Assembly (NCBI GenBank): GCA_945947155.1
Contig: CAMEXM010000012.1
Coordinates: forward strand, 1-38,717
From: Polynucleobacter meluiroseus
Lineage (GTDB): Bacteria; Pseudomonadota; Gammaproteobacteria; Burkholderiales; Burkholderiaceae
Direction of reading: 5' to 3'
DNA: 38,717 nt
Shown here: positions 8,830-19,137 of the stretch, piece by piece
Layout of the letters: each line of letters opens with the position of its first letter
Position numbering within the stretch: the first letter of the stretch is position 1
Program-made: the position numbers and the translations under genes
The notes under the pieces: generated by a model
Database searches by the model: none
Seen by the model: the letters and a program-made list of their open reading frames with translations, nothing else
What the model was told of the DNA's origin: nothing

Positions 8830-10296
8830 TTACAGTTTGCTAATCGCAACGTGTTCCAGCAAATGGATGACCGCTGGATGAATGATGTCGGTAAAAGGTT
8901 TTGGATAAACGCCCATCCACAACACACAAATGGAGAGCACTGCCATCATCAGAAACTCACGGCCATTAATGTCGGTTAAGGCATCGACTTCTTTATTGGC
9001 AATGGCCCCAAACAAGACGCGCTTCACCATCCACAAGGAATAGGCAGCACCAAGCATTAGCGCGGTAGCCGCCAGCAAGCCAATCCAAAAGTCATAATCA
9101 ACCGCTGCAAGAATCACCATGAATTCCCCAACGAAGCCGGAAGTTGCTGGTAAACCGCAGTTGGCCATCGCCATAAAGACCATGAAAACAGAGAACTTCG
9201 GCATGCGGTGGATAACGCCACCAAAATCAGCAATTTGACGAGTATGCATGCGATCGTAGAGAACCCCGATCGCCAAAAACATCGCCCCTGAAATAAAGCC
9301 ATGGGAAATCATCTGAATGATGCCGCCCTCAATGCCAAGCGGACTAAAGAGGAAAAAACCTAAAGTGACAAATCCCATATGGGCAACCGATGAGTAGGCC
9401 ACCAATTTTTTCATGTCCTTTTGGACTAAGGCAACCAGACCGACATAGATAACAGCAACCAAAGAGAGGAATATCACAAAGGGGCCGAGGTACATACTGG
9501 CGTCCGGCGCAATCGGCAAAGAGAAACGTAAAAAACCATACGCACCCAGTTTCAGCATAATTGCCGCCAATACAACCGAGCCGCCGGTCGGCGCTTCAAC
9601 GTGCACATCGGGCAGCCAGGTATGCAAAGGCCACATTGGTACCTTGACCGCAAAGGCCATAAAGAAGGCAAAGAAAATGAGGATTTGCTCAACAATATCT
9701 AGGGGAGCGTGATGCCAAGTCTGAATATCAAACGTATTGGTGGCGTTATAAAGATAGAGCATCGCTATTAAGGTAAGCAGCGAGCCAAGCAAGGTGTAGA
9801 GGAAAAACTTAAACGCGGCATAAATGCGGTTTTTGCCACCCCATACGCCGATGATGATGTACATCGGTATTAAAGTCGCCTCAAAGAATACGTAAAACAG
9901 CATGCCATCGAGGGCAGAAAACACGCCAATCATCAAGCCCGACAAAATCATGAAGGACGCTAAGTACTGCGATACTTTTTCAGTGATGGCATCCCATGCG
10001 GCAACAACAACAAAGATGTTAATAAACGCCGTCAGAACCACAAACCAAACTGAAATGCCATCGACGCCCAAATGGTAGTTAATGTCATAACGCTCAATCC
10101 AGCTGAACTTCTCGACAAACTGCATCGCTGCCGTTGTTTCATCAAACCGGAAAACCAGAGGGAGGGTTGCAATAAAACCCAGCACCGATCCGAACAGAGC
10201 CAAGTAGCGCACTCCAGAGGATGGGCGCTCCGATCCATAAATCAAGATGATCAGACCAAAAACGATCGGGATCCAGATGGCGTAAGAAAGAATCAT
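8830..10296 (-). CDS. nuoM: NADH-quinone oxidoreductase subunit M
   Basis: 488 residues, an antiporter-like membrane subunit of complex I. Conserved features include DGISVWFVVLTAF, the glutamate helix region FVFFEATLIPMYIIIGVWGG, the discontinuous helix VKVPMWPLHTWLPDVHVEAPT and KKLVAYSSVAHMGF. Each contains a charged residue (Glu or Lys) on the proton path across the membrane arm. About 14 helices are expected. It sits 15 bp downstream of nuoL and 15 bp upstream of nuoN in the complex I operon. Length and motifs are typical; no truncation. Confidence 0.97.
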   Translation of the reverse strand: MILSYAIWIPIVFGLIILIYGSERPSSGVRYLALFGSVLGFIATLPLVFRFDETTAAMQFVEKFSWIERYDINYHLGVDGISVWFVVLTAFINIFVVVAAWDAITEKVSQYLASFMILSGLMIGVFSALDGMLFYVFFEATLIPMYIIIGVWGGKNRIYAAFKFFLYTLLGSLLTLIAMLYLYNATNTFDIQTWHHAPLDIVEQILIFFAFFMAFAVKVPMWPLHTWLPDVHVEAPTGGSVVLAAIMLKLGAYGFLRFSLPIAPDASMYLGPFVIFLSLVAVIYVGLVALVQKDMKKLVAYSSVAHMGFVTLGFFLFSPLGIEGGIIQMISHGFISGAMFLAIGVLYDRMHTRQIADFGGVIHRMPKFSVFMVFMAMANCGLPATSGFVGEFMVILAAVDYDFWIGLLAATALMLGAAYSLWMVKRVLFGAIANKEVDALTDINGREFLMMAVLSICVLWMGVYPKPFTDIIHPAVIHLLEHVAISKL

Positions 10297-10311
10297 GAGA
10301 AAAGCTTCAAC

Positions 10312-12363
10312 TTAATAGGCTATATAAATGTAGGTGTACAAGACCCAGGACAACAAAGCAATCAAGCCTAGGATCATGGCAAAAGCATAGTGGTAGAGGT
10401 AGCCCGACTGCAGGCGACGCACGAGCCCGGAAAAACGGCCAACCAAGTGGGCGCTGCCATTAACAAAAAAGCCATCGATAATTTTTTCGTCGCCGCGATG
10501 CCAAAAAATTCCACCAAACCACAACATGCCTTTTGCAAAGACGGTTTGATTCAATTCATCGAGGTAGTACTTATGGTCGAGTAATTTCTTGATTGGAGCC
10601 AATGCTTCCGATACCTTAGCAGGCAAGCTAGGTACCCACAAATAACCAATCGCAGCGGTCAGCACGCCCAAAACAACGAGTAACAATACCGGCGTACCGA
10701 ATGCATGCATCGCCATTGCAACCGGCCCATGAAATGCTTGCGCTAAGTCTTTCATGACGGGATGCTTAGCGATATCAATAAAGATCGAGTCGCCAAAGAA
10801 GCTACCAAAGAGCAAGGGGTCAATGGTGTTAAAACCAATGATGACCGATGGTATTGCCAAAAGGATGAGCGGAATAGTCACAACTAAAGGCGATTCATGT
10901 GGCTTTTGGCCTGGTGCTAGACCATGATGGGCGTGATCGTCATGGCCGTGATTGTCGTGTGCATGATGGCCATGACTTGCATGCCCGAAACGCTCTTTGC
11001 CATGGAAGACATAGAAATACAGGCGGAAGGAATACAAGGCAGTAACAAAGACACTGGCCATCACCGCAAACAAAGCAAAGCCAGAACCAGGAATGGTGCT
11101 GGCAGCAACCGCCTCAATAATCGAATCTTTGGAATAAAAGCCCGAGAAAAACGGCGTGCCGATCAAGGCCAAACTACCCAAGAGCATCATCAAGCAGGTT
11201 ACGGGCATGTACTTCCATAGCCCGCCCATTTTGCGCATGTCTTGTTCGTGGTGCATACCCAAAATCACACTACCCGCCCCGAGGAACAAGAGGGCCTTAA
11301 AGAAGGCGTGGGTCATTAAATGGAAGATGGCAATCGGATAGGCCGAAACGCCTAAAGCGATTGTCATGAAACCCAATTGCGACAAGGTGGAATACGCAAC
11401 CACGCGCTTGATGTCGGTTTGCACGATGCCCAAGAAGCCCATGAATAAAGCGGTAATGGAGCCAGTCACCAAGATAAAACTGAGGGCCGCGTCGGACAAC
11501 TCAAACAGGGGCGACATGCGGCTCACCATAAAAATACCGGCAGTCACCATGGTTGCGGCATGAATCAAGGCGGAAATGGGGGTTGGGCCTTCCATCGAAT
11601 CGGGCAGCCACACATGCAAGGGAAATTGGGCTGATTTGCCCATGGCGCCAATAAAGAGGCAAATGCAGGCAACCGTCACTAGATTCCAATCCGTGCCTGG
11701 CAAGGTTTGTGCAGCGAGGACCGTGTTTTGGGCAAAAATCGCATCGTAGTTCATTGACCCGGTACTAGCCAAGAGCAAACCAATGCCCAAAATGAATCCA
11801 AAGTCGCCAACGCGGTTTACCAAGAAGGCCTTCATATTGGCAAAGACGGCGCTTTGACGCTCGTAGTAAAAACCAATCAATAAATAAGAAACAACGCCTA
11901 CCGCCTCCCAACCAAAAAAGAGCTGCAGCAAGTTATTGCTCATCACCAGCATGAGCATGGCAAAAGTAAACAAGGAGATATAGGAGAAGAAGCGGTTGTA
12001 GCCCTCCTCCTCTGCCATATAGCCAATGGTGTAAATGTGCACCATCAAGGAAACAAAAGTGACCACTACCATCATCACCGCACTGAGCGGATCAATTAAA
12101 AAGCCAATGTCAAAACTAAGCTCGCCAAGCTCCATCCAGCGGTAAACCGAGCCGTTGAAGTAAAAACCGTCCATCACCTGCATCAATACATTGCAAGACA
12201 AAATAAACGCAATCACCACACCCAAGATAGCAATGGTTTGGCAAGCGCCACGGCTCAGTTGTTTACCTAAAAAGCCAGTGCCGAAAAATCCCACCAACAT
12301 GCTGCCAATTAATGGCGCAAGGGGTATGGCACAGAGTACGGGAATAGTGAGGGTCAGTTCCAT
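10312..12363 (-). CDS. nuoL: NADH-quinone oxidoreductase subunit L
   Basis: 683 residues, the distal proton-pumping subunit of complex I, with about 16 membrane helices and the long C-terminal lateral helix expected of NuoL. Motifs: FFGWEAVGVVSYLLIGFYY (glutamate helix), GKSAQFPLHVWLPDSMEGPTP (broken helix with Lys) and DIKRVVAYSTLSQLGF. Unusual is a histidine-rich loop at residues about 461-480 (ten His in twenty residues, GHASHGHHAHDNHGHDDHAHH) between membrane helices, just before GLAPGQKPHESP. Betaproteobacterial NuoL proteins can carry such loops as I recall, but this one is dense enough to suggest metal binding. It follows nuoK after 16 bp. Confidence 0.97.
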   Translation of the reverse strand: MELTLTIPVLCAIPLAPLIGSMLVGFFGTGFLGKQLSRGACQTIAILGVVIAFILSCNVLMQVMDGFYFNGSVYRWMELGELSFDIGFLIDPLSAVMMVVVTFVSLMVHIYTIGYMAEEEGYNRFFSYISLFTFAMLMLVMSNNLLQLFFGWEAVGVVSYLLIGFYYERQSAVFANMKAFLVNRVGDFGFILGIGLLLASTGSMNYDAIFAQNTVLAAQTLPGTDWNLVTVACICLFIGAMGKSAQFPLHVWLPDSMEGPTPISALIHAATMVTAGIFMVSRMSPLFELSDAALSFILVTGSITALFMGFLGIVQTDIKRVVAYSTLSQLGFMTIALGVSAYPIAIFHLMTHAFFKALLFLGAGSVILGMHHEQDMRKMGGLWKYMPVTCLMMLLGSLALIGTPFFSGFYSKDSIIEAVAASTIPGSGFALFAVMASVFVTALYSFRLYFYVFHGKERFGHASHGHHAHDNHGHDDHAHHGLAPGQKPHESPLVVTIPLILLAIPSVIIGFNTIDPLLFGSFFGDSIFIDIAKHPVMKDLAQAFHGPVAMAMHAFGTPVLLLVVLGVLTAAIGYLWVPSLPAKVSEALAPIKKLLDHKYYLDELNQTVFAKGMLWFGGIFWHRGDEKIIDGFFVNGSAHLVGRFSGLVRRLQSGYLYHYAFAMILGLIALLSWVLYTYIYIAY

Positions 12364-12379
12364 TGCAGGGTCTTTTTAA

Positions 12380-12688
12380 CTAGCCTTTGAGGTGATCAAG
12401 CTCTTCAGCATTGATCGAATCGAACTTACGGAACAAGGCAACCAAAATAGCCAGGCCAATTGCAGCCTCGGCAGCAGCCACGGTCAAAATGAAAAACACA
12501 AATACTTGACCGGCCATATCGCCTAAGTAATAGGAAAAGGCTATAAAGTTCATATTGACGGATAGAAGCATGAGCTCAATGGCCATCAACAAAATAATGA
12601 TGTTGCGGCGGTTTAAGAAAATGCCAACAACACTAATGGCAAACAAGATGGCGCTCAAGACTAAGAAATGGGCAAGCGTTACGGTCAT
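12380..12688 (-). CDS. nuoK: NADH-quinone oxidoreductase subunit K
   Basis: 102 residues with three membrane helices, the standard size. The family hallmarks are visible: [27 protein letters not shown], with the conserved membrane glutamate of the E-channel, and a second glutamate in [19 protein letters not shown]. It is part of the membrane arm near the quinone site. The ATG overlaps the nuoJ stop by 4 bp (ATGA), which suggests translational coupling. nuoL follows after 16 bp. Confidence 0.97.
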   Translation of the reverse strand: MTVTLAHFLVLSAILFAISVVGIFLNRRNIIILLMAIELMLLSVNMNFIAFSYYLGDMAGQVFVFFILTVAAAEAAIGLAILVALFRKFDSINAEELDHLKG

Positions 12689-13347
12689 TTTGGTTCTCCG
12701 CCCGATTTGCCACGTTGATCCTGCTTCGCATCCATTTCTGAATCCATCTTCACCATGCGCATACGATCAGCTGGGTTCACTGCAACCTGATCGGCAATGA
12801 TTTGGGATTTAGAATCTTTGCGGCGGCGCAGTGTCAGCGCAACCGCTGCAATGATTGCAACCAATAGAATCAGTCCGGCAATTTCAAAAGCATAAACATA
12901 ATCAACAAAGACCAGCCGACCAAGGGCTTGGGTATTGGAAACGCCGCCCATCTCTTCCATCATCGGTTGTAAGGGGGTCGTTGTGCCAATAAAGCCGCGT
13001 ATCAGAACAATCGATAACTCCATCACAATGACGGCACCGATTAAAAAGGCAACGGGTAAGTATTTCTTGAAATCGCGACGCAGGTGGGCTAAATCCAAAT
13101 CAAGCATCATCACCACAAACAAGAATAAGACCATGACAGCGCCCACGTACACCAAAATGAGTACAAGACTTAAAAACTCTGCGCGCAGCAGCATCCATAA
13201 ACCCGATGCGCAAAAAAAGGACAGCATCAAAAACAAGGCAGAGTTCACTGGATTTCGAGAAATAATCACCTGCAGCGCAGCGAGCACCAAAATGCCGGCA
13301 AACGCATAAAAGAAAATAGCAAAGAGGGTTGCGGGTTCGAATGTCAT
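12685..13347 (-). CDS. nuoJ: NADH-quinone oxidoreductase subunit J
   Basis: 220 residues. The first about 165 form five membrane helices of NuoJ (for example [26 protein letters not shown] and [23 protein letters not shown], which contains the pi-bulge-type helix region). The C-terminal 45 residues are a charged cytoplasmic tail (RRRKDSKSQ... [15 protein letters not shown]), consistent with other betaproteobacterial NuoJ. It follows nuoI after 9 bp and overlaps nuoK by 4 bp. Confidence 0.96.
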   Translation of the reverse strand: MTFEPATLFAIFFYAFAGILVLAALQVIISRNPVNSALFLMLSFFCASGLWMLLRAEFLSLVLILVYVGAVMVLFLFVVMMLDLDLAHLRRDFKKYLPVAFLIGAVIVMELSIVLIRGFIGTTTPLQPMMEEMGGVSNTQALGRLVFVDYVYAFEIAGLILLVAIIAAVALTLRRRKDSKSQIIADQVAVNPADRMRMVKMDSEMDAKQDQRGKSGGEPK

Positions 13348-13356
13348 AGCAATTAT

Positions 13357-13848
13357 TTAGCGATAAGGAGCATCAGCAGCGCGGTTAGCGGCAATGTCTT
13401 TTTCATACTGGTCGCCGACTGCTAGCAACATGTCTTTGGTGAAATACAAATCGCCCCGCTTGTCACCAAAGTACTCAAAAATATTGGTTTCTACAATTGC
13501 GTCAACTGGGCAAGCCTCTTCACAGAAGCCGCAAAAAATACACTTGGTTAAATCGATGTCGTAGCGCGTAGTACGGCGGGTGCCATCCTCACGCTGATCC
13601 GACTCAATGGAGATCGCCATGGCGGGACAAACAGCCTCGCATAATTTACAAGCGATGCAACGCTCTTCCCCATTCGGATAGCGGCGTAATGCATGCAAGC
13701 CACGAAAGCGCGGGGACTGTGGCGTCTTTTCTTCAGGGTATTGCACCGTAAACTTCGGCTTGAAAAGGTATTTGCCGGTAATCGCCATGCCGGTCAAAAT
13801 GTCTTTCAACATTAAGCTACTTAAGAACTGACTAATCCGTTTCAACAT
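13357..13848 (-). CDS. nuoI: NADH-quinone oxidoreductase subunit I (2x[4Fe-4S])
   Basis: 163 residues, the usual size. Two ferredoxin-type motifs bind clusters N6a and N6b: [16 protein letters not shown] and [16 protein letters not shown], each a CxxCxxCxxxCP set. The N-terminal amphipathic helix ([23 protein letters not shown]) lies along the membrane surface in complex I. It transfers electrons from NuoG to the terminal cluster in NuoB. Spacing is 9 bp to nuoH and 9 bp to nuoJ. Confidence 0.97.
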   Translation of the reverse strand: MLKRISQFLSSLMLKDILTGMAITGKYLFKPKFTVQYPEEKTPQSPRFRGLHALRRYPNGEERCIACKLCEAVCPAMAISIESDQREDGTRRTTRYDIDLTKCIFCGFCEEACPVDAIVETNIFEYFGDKRGDLYFTKDMLLAVGDQYEKDIAANRAADAPYR

Positions 13849-13857
13849 AATCGTGAC

Positions 13858-14931
13858 CTAGTTCCAAATATTCCATGGGGAGACAACCCAAGCGCCCACC
13901 AACACCACCCAGAAAACAGCCAAGGGAATAAAAATCTTCCAACCTAGGCGCATGATTTGGTCGTAGCGATAACGGGGTAAAGTCGCCCGCAGCCAAATAA
14001 AGCACGACAAAATAAAGAATGTTTTAGCAAAAAGCCAAAAAAATCCAGGGATATCGCGCAGGATGGGTAAATCCAAAATGGGTAACCAGCCGCCCAAAAA
14101 TAGGATGGATGTCAGTGCGGCAATCATGATCATGTTGGCGTATTCCGCCAAGAAGAACATGGCATACGCCATACCGGAGTACTCCACCATGTGGCCCGCA
14201 ACAATCTCCGACTCACCTTCCACCACGTCAAACGGATGGCGATTGGTTTCGGCTACGCCAGAAATAAAGTAAATCAAGAACATGGGCAACAAAGGTAGCC
14301 AGTTCCACGATAGGAAATTCAGCCCCATATCAGCAAAGATGCCGGTATCTTGCAGGAGCACAATTTTGCTTAAGTTAAGTGAGCCTGAAATGATCAGTAC
14401 GGTAACAAGCGCAAATCCCATGGCGATTTCGTAGGAAATCATTTGTGCCGAAGCGCGCATTGCCGCTAAAAAAGGGTACTTGGAATTGGATGCCCAACCC
14501 GCCAAGATTACTCCATATACCCCGATTGATGAAATCGCAATGATGTACAAGAGACCGGCATTGACGTCGGCCAGAACTAAATCAGATTGAAATGGTATGA
14601 CCGCCCAGGATGCAAATGCCGGCATGATGACCATCACCGGCGCAACAATAAACAACACCTTATTCGAACGGGTCGGCGAAACGATTTCTTTGAGCAACAA
14701 CTTAATCGCATCAGCGATGGGCTGCAATAAACCGAGAGGGCCAGTTCGATTGGGGCCAATACGAATGTGCATCCAACCAATCAGTTTGCGCTCCCACAAG
14801 GTCATATAGGCAACCGCAGCAAACATCGGCAAGACAATCGCTACGATCTTTAGCAATGTCCACACCAGCGGCCAAAAAGATCCGAGTAATTCAGATCCAA
14901 AGGTGTTTACGGTATTGAGTAGCTCTGTCAT
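13858..14931 (-). CDS. nuoH: NADH-quinone oxidoreductase subunit H
   Basis: 357 residues from the ATG at 14931 ([16 protein letters not shown]). The ORF track's longer start at 15021 would overlap nuoG's end and adds a cysteine-rich, non-family stretch. NuoH forms the quinone-binding chamber of the membrane arm. Signatures are [28 protein letters not shown] and the glutamate-rich loop [23 protein letters not shown], followed by [18 protein letters not shown]. About eight helices. It is 8 bp after nuoG. Confidence 0.97.
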   Translation of the reverse strand: MTELLNTVNTFGSELLGSFWPLVWTLLKIVAIVLPMFAAVAYMTLWERKLIGWMHIRIGPNRTGPLGLLQPIADAIKLLLKEIVSPTRSNKVLFIVAPVMVIMPAFASWAVIPFQSDLVLADVNAGLLYIIAISSIGVYGVILAGWASNSKYPFLAAMRASAQMISYEIAMGFALVTVLIISGSLNLSKIVLLQDTGIFADMGLNFLSWNWLPLLPMFLIYFISGVAETNRHPFDVVEGESEIVAGHMVEYSGMAYAMFFLAEYANMIMIAALTSILFLGGWLPILDLPILRDIPGFFWLFAKTFFILSCFIWLRATLPRYRYDQIMRLGWKIFIPLAVFWVVLVGAWVVSPWNIWN

Positions 14932-14939
14932 CGCAATTC

Positions 14940-17264
14940 CTAAACTCGGCTCACCGTAACGGCGCCAAACATCGCTCCGAGCGCAGCACTCGCAGGCGTG
15001 GTTGCTGACAGTCGAACACACCCGGCAGCCAACTGGCTTTCCAACATGGCCGGCATCTGTGCTGTATTGGTGCCCTGTGTAATGGCTACCAAATCGCCCT
15101 CTTTTAAATTCAGTTCCGCGAAGGTCTTAGCATTTAAACCTAAGCGATGTGCATTTTTTGCATCGCGGGTCAGTTGCAATGCGGGAGCACGCCGTACGAT
15201 CGCATCTACGCCATAAATGGGCAAATCCGTTACCCGCTCAAGGCCATTGATGGCTTTCTCTTGGGTAAGGCTCATGGCCGCAGTGAATCGGTTATTTAGG
15301 CGCTCGACAATGGGTTTTGCTAAGGCCTCACCACAAACTTCTTCGGGTGTGTTTAGCAAGAAGCCATTCAGGCCTAATAAACTCCCCAGAGCGCGCAATA
15401 CTTTCCATGCCGGTCTTGCATCCGCCAAGGGGCGTACCGATGGTTGTATGGTCTGCACTGTTCCTGCTGCGTTAATAAAACTACCTACCGATTCCGTGAA
15501 CGGCGTAATGGGTAACAACACATCCGCCAATTCCAATAGTTCGCTGCTTGCAAACGCACTCAGCGCGATAACGGTATCAGCCTTGGCCAATGCAAAGCGG
15601 GCCTGTTCGGGATTAGGCAAATCCGAGAGTGGTTCTACATTAAGCAAGAGCACGGCGCGTGCGCTGCCATCCAAAATCGACTCAATACCGGCATTCGCTT
15701 TTTGCTGAACGGCTTGTAGCAATGGAGCCGCAACCGCATTGCCACCGACGGGCAAGAATCCAAACGTCGCGCCAGTTTGCTCGGCAATAAATTGAGCCAG
15801 CACATGTAGGTTGGAAGCATGGGGGTGGGCAATCGCAGCGGAGCCCAAGAGAACTGCTTTACTCGATCCAGACAAAAGGCTATCCGCAATCGCTTGCGCT
15901 TCGTGCGAAACCGCCCCACCCTGAATACCTGCCGGTAATTGACTTGCGTTTGCTTTTGCAATGGCACTTGCCACCTCAGTCAGAACTGCCGTCCAGCGAC
16001 TAGGCGCTGCAGCAATACCAAGGGCAGGCATCAACCAGTCATCACCGCCAGCATCAAGGCGAGCAACCTGAAGACCACGTTTGCTAGCGGTGCGCAAGCG
16101 TGCGGCAATTAGCGGCTGTTCTTTACGTAAAAAACTACCAATCACGAATGCGCGATCCAGTTGGCTTAGATTGGCAATCGGCATGCCCAGCCATGGCGCA
16201 GCTGCGCTACCCCGCATATCGGTTTGGCGTAGGCGCGTCTCTACACGGTCAGAACCCATTGCGCGCACGACTTTTTGCAGGAGATGCAACTCTTCCACGC
16301 TCGAAATTGGATGAGCGATGGCTGCAAGTGCTTCAGCGCCATGATCCGTTGTAATGGTTTTCAAGGAGCGGGTAACGTACTCTAAAGCAGACTCCCAGTC
16401 TGTCTCAAGCCACTTGCCTTCTTGCTTGACCATCGGCACGGTGAGGCGCTCTGCGCTGTTTACGCCCTCATAAGCAAAGCGGTCGCGGTCACTGATCCAG
16501 CATTCATTAATGGCTTCATTTTCCAAAGCCACAACCCGCATCACGCGGTTGGCTTTGGTTTGGGCTGTGGTATTAGTGCCCAAGCTATCGTGTGGGCTCA
16601 ATGAGCGCTTACGGCCTAGCTCCCAAGTACGTGCAGCGTAACGGAATGGCTTGCTCGTCAAGGCGCCGACTGGGCAAATATCAATCATGTTGCCCGATAA
16701 CTCGGAATCAATCGTTTGGCCGGCAAATGTAGTGATCTCAGAATGTTCGCCACGGTTCACCATGCCGAGTTCCATAATTCCAGAAACCTCTTGACCGAAT
16801 CGAACACAGCGGGTGCAATGAATGCAACGTGTCATCTCTTCCATCGAGATGAGTGGCCCCGCATTTTTATGAAATACCACGCGCTTATCTTCACTGTAAC
16901 GGGAGGTTGATTTTCCGTAACCAACGGACAGATCCTGCAATTGGCACTCGCCACCTTGATCGCAAATCGGGCAATCCAGTGGGTGATTAATTAATAAGAA
17001 CTCCATAACCGAACGCTGCGCTTCGACTGCTTTTGCAGAATGGGTGAATACCTTCATGCCTTGGGTTACGGGTGTTGCGCAGGCAGGCAATGGCTTCGGC
17101 GCCTTTTCTACCTCAACCAAGCACATGCGGCAATTGGCTGCAATCGATAATTTCTTGTGATAGCAAAAATGGGGAATATAGGTTCCCAATTTAGTTGCGG
17201 CATGCATCACCATCGAACCTTGCGGAACTTCGACTGCCTTGCCGTCCAATTCGATTTCAACCAT
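14940..17264 (-). CDS. nuoG: NADH-quinone oxidoreductase subunit G
   Basis: About 774 residues. The N-terminal ferredoxin domain has a [2Fe-2S] site (HFCYHK, then NCRMCLVEV and the later PACATP), the N5 site [15 protein letters not shown] with its histidine ligand, and a [4Fe-4S] set [10 protein letters not shown] ... CPVGAL. The rest resembles a molybdopterin oxidoreductase fold that no longer binds cofactor. It passes electrons from NuoF/E to NuoI. The start is ambiguous: the ORF track begins at GTG 17270, two codons before ATG 17264. AGAAGGA lies 9 nt from the GTG but 15 nt from the ATG, so the GTG may really be used. It is 37 bp (ATG) after nuoF. Confidence 0.95.
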   Translation of the reverse strand: MVEIELDGKAVEVPQGSMVMHAATKLGTYIPHFCYHKKLSIAANCRMCLVEVEKAPKPLPACATPVTQGMKVFTHSAKAVEAQRSVMEFLLINHPLDCPICDQGGECQLQDLSVGYGKSTSRYSEDKRVVFHKNAGPLISMEEMTRCIHCTRCVRFGQEVSGIMELGMVNRGEHSEITTFAGQTIDSELSGNMIDICPVGALTSKPFRYAARTWELGRKRSLSPHDSLGTNTTAQTKANRVMRVVALENEAINECWISDRDRFAYEGVNSAERLTVPMVKQEGKWLETDWESALEYVTRSLKTITTDHGAEALAAIAHPISSVEELHLLQKVVRAMGSDRVETRLRQTDMRGSAAAPWLGMPIANLSQLDRAFVIGSFLRKEQPLIAARLRTASKRGLQVARLDAGGDDWLMPALGIAAAPSRWTAVLTEVASAIAKANASQLPAGIQGGAVSHEAQAIADSLLSGSSKAVLLGSAAIAHPHASNLHVLAQFIAEQTGATFGFLPVGGNAVAAPLLQAVQQKANAGIESILDGSARAVLLLNVEPLSDLPNPEQARFALAKADTVIALSAFASSELLELADVLLPITPFTESVGSFINAAGTVQTIQPSVRPLADARPAWKVLRALGSLLGLNGFLLNTPEEVCGEALAKPIVERLNNRFTAAMSLTQEKAINGLERVTDLPIYGVDAIVRRAPALQLTRDAKNAHRLGLNAKTFAELNLKEGDLVAITQGTNTAQMPAMLESQLAAGCVRLSATTPASAALGAMFGAVTVSRV

Positions 17265-17301
17265 GCTCACGTCAACAAATCCTTCTCTTTTCTAGTCGCT
17301 A

Positions 17302-18597
17302 TTAAACGTATTCGGGCACGATGCAACGCTTGTGCTCAACGTGGTACGCAAATTCATCCATGTAGTGCTTAAGCATGCCGCGAACTGGCATTGCTGCCGC
17401 ATCGCCCAAAGCACAAATGGTTCTTCCTTGAATGTTCGCTGCTACGTCATTCAGTAAATCCAAATCTTCTGTGCGCCCTTGTCCATGCTCAATCCGATTG
17501 ACGATGCGCCACAACCAGCCGGTTCCCTCACGGCATGGGGTGCACTGTCCGCACGACTCTTCGTGATAAAAGTACGATAGGCGCAACAACGACTTCACCA
17601 TGCAACGGGTGTCATTCATCACAATAACCGCGCCTGAACCTAGCATTGAACCCGCTTTGGCTATGCTGTCATAGTCCATCGTCAGATCCATCATCATGGC
17701 ACCAGGAATAACTGGCGCTGAAGATCCGCCCGGTATGACTGCTTTTAAGGCCTTACCTTCGCGCATACCGCCAGCGAGTTGCAAAAGCTCTGAGAACGGC
17801 GTACCCAATGGGACTTCGTAATTACCAGGGTGCACCACGTCGCCAGACACCGAGAAAATCTTCGTGCCGCCATTGTTTGGTTTGCCAAGTTGCAAATACG
17901 CTTCACCGCCGATCGCCAAAATGAATGGCACAGCAGCGAAGGTTTCAGTATTGTTAATCGTGGTAGGTTTGCCATACAAGCCAAAGCTTGCGGGGAACGG
18001 CGGCTTGAAGCGGGGCTGACCCTTTTTACCTTCAAGGGATTCAAGCAAAGCGGTCTCTTCGCCGCAAATGTAAGCACCCCAACCTGGTGTTGCATGCAGT
18101 TGGAAATTAAAGTCTGTACCGAGAATGCCATCGCCCAAGTAACCTGCGGCACGGGCTTCTTCTAAAGCCTCTTCAAAGCGGGTATAGGCTTCCCAGATTT
18201 CACCGTGGATGTAGTTATAGCCAGCGCCAATACCCATGGTGTAGGCGCCGATGATCATGCCTTCGATCAGCGCATGCGGGTTGTAGCGCATGATGTCGCG
18301 GTCTTTGAATGTACCGGGCTCGCCCTCGTCGCTGTTACAAACTAAATACTTCTGGCCCGGGAATTGACGGGGCATAAAGCTCCACTTCAGCCCGGTCGGA
18401 AAGCCTGCGCCGCCACGACCGCGCAATGAAGATGCTTTTAACTCGGCAATCAATGCTTCTGGCGTGACTTTATCCTTCAGAATTCGGCGCAGCTGCTGAT
18501 AACCGCCGCGGCTCTCATAGTCTTTGAGGCGCCAGTTATTTCCAGTAAGGCCAGCCAAAATTAAAGGTTTGATGTGACGACTATGGAGACTGGTCAT
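17302..18597 (-). CDS. nuoF: NADH-quinone oxidoreductase subunit F (NADH/FMN)
   Basis: 431 residues. It carries the NADH/FMN site of complex I: the glycine-rich [17 protein letters not shown] and the FMN region [14 protein letters not shown], then [15 protein letters not shown]. The C-terminal [17 protein letters not shown] plus a later cysteine (RTICALGD) bind the N3 [4Fe-4S] cluster. Soluble peripheral arm; it accepts hydride from NADH and passes single electrons on. The ATG overlaps the nuoE stop by 4 bp, so the two are translationally coupled. Confidence 0.97.
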   Translation of the reverse strand: MTSLHSRHIKPLILAGLTGNNWRLKDYESRGGYQQLRRILKDKVTPEALIAELKASSLRGRGGAGFPTGLKWSFMPRQFPGQKYLVCNSDEGEPGTFKDRDIMRYNPHALIEGMIIGAYTMGIGAGYNYIHGEIWEAYTRFEEALEEARAAGYLGDGILGTDFNFQLHATPGWGAYICGEETALLESLEGKKGQPRFKPPFPASFGLYGKPTTINNTETFAAVPFILAIGGEAYLQLGKPNNGGTKIFSVSGDVVHPGNYEVPLGTPFSELLQLAGGMREGKALKAVIPGGSSAPVIPGAMMMDLTMDYDSIAKAGSMLGSGAVIVMNDTRCMVKSLLRLSYFYHEESCGQCTPCREGTGWLWRIVNRIEHGQGRTEDLDLLNDVAANIQGRTICALGDAAAMPVRGMLKHYMDEFAYHVEHKRCIVPEYV

Positions 18598-19112
18598 GCT
18601 GGTAGCCCTTTTGCCGAAGTGCGCAACTCATTTAAGAGCGCATCAATTTTTTCATTACTCATAAAACTGCACATGGTTTTATTGTTCACGAGCATCACCG
18701 GGGAGTCGCCGCAGGCACCCATACACTCACCCTCTTTTAAGGTAAATGTGCCACACGGTGTGGTCTCATTAAAACCAATGCCCAATTGCTGCTTTAAATG
18801 GTTGGCCGCGCGCTCACCATTGCTAAGTTGGCACGGTAAATTAGTGCAGACCACAATTTTGTGCCGCCCAATTGGCTTGGTGTCATACATATTGTAAAAA
18901 GTAGCGACTTCGTCAACCGCAATGGTAGTCATACCCAAAAGCGACGCCACTTCAGAAATCACTTCGGGCGATACCCAACCCACTTCCGTTTGGGCCGCAA
19001 TCAAGCATGCCATCACTGCAGATTGCTTTTGGTCAGCGGGATACTTCGCAATATTGCGTTCCATGTCGGCGCGCGTCTGTGCAGAGAGTTGCAAGGTTGG
19101 AGTATGTGTCAT
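18594..19112 (-). CDS. nuoE: NADH-quinone oxidoreductase subunit E ([2Fe-2S])
   Basis: 172 residues of thioredoxin-like ferredoxin type. The four cluster N1a ligands are visible as VCTNLPC (CxxxxC) and GECMGACG (CxxxC). It sits in the NADH-oxidising tip with NuoF. The N-terminal helical part ([20 protein letters not shown]) and the block [14 protein letters not shown] match the family. It follows nuoD after 25 bp and overlaps nuoF by 4 bp. Confidence 0.97.
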   Translation of the reverse strand: MTHTPTLQLSAQTRADMERNIAKYPADQKQSAVMACLIAAQTEVGWVSPEVISEVASLLGMTTIAVDEVATFYNMYDTKPIGRHKIVVCTNLPCQLSNGERAANHLKQQLGIGFNETTPCGTFTLKEGECMGACGDSPVMLVNNKTMCSFMSNEKIDALLNELRTSAKGLPA

Positions 19113-19137
19113 GAATTAGTCCTGGGTACCTATGCGA

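Noticed and set aside
10072-10371. 99-aa plus-strand ORF across the nuoL-nuoM junction
   Set aside because: Antisense to nuoM; not domain-like.
15217-15708. 163-aa plus-strand ORF inside nuoG
   Set aside because: It is antisense to a clearly conserved gene and has no recognisable domain; a shadow of nuoG codon usage.
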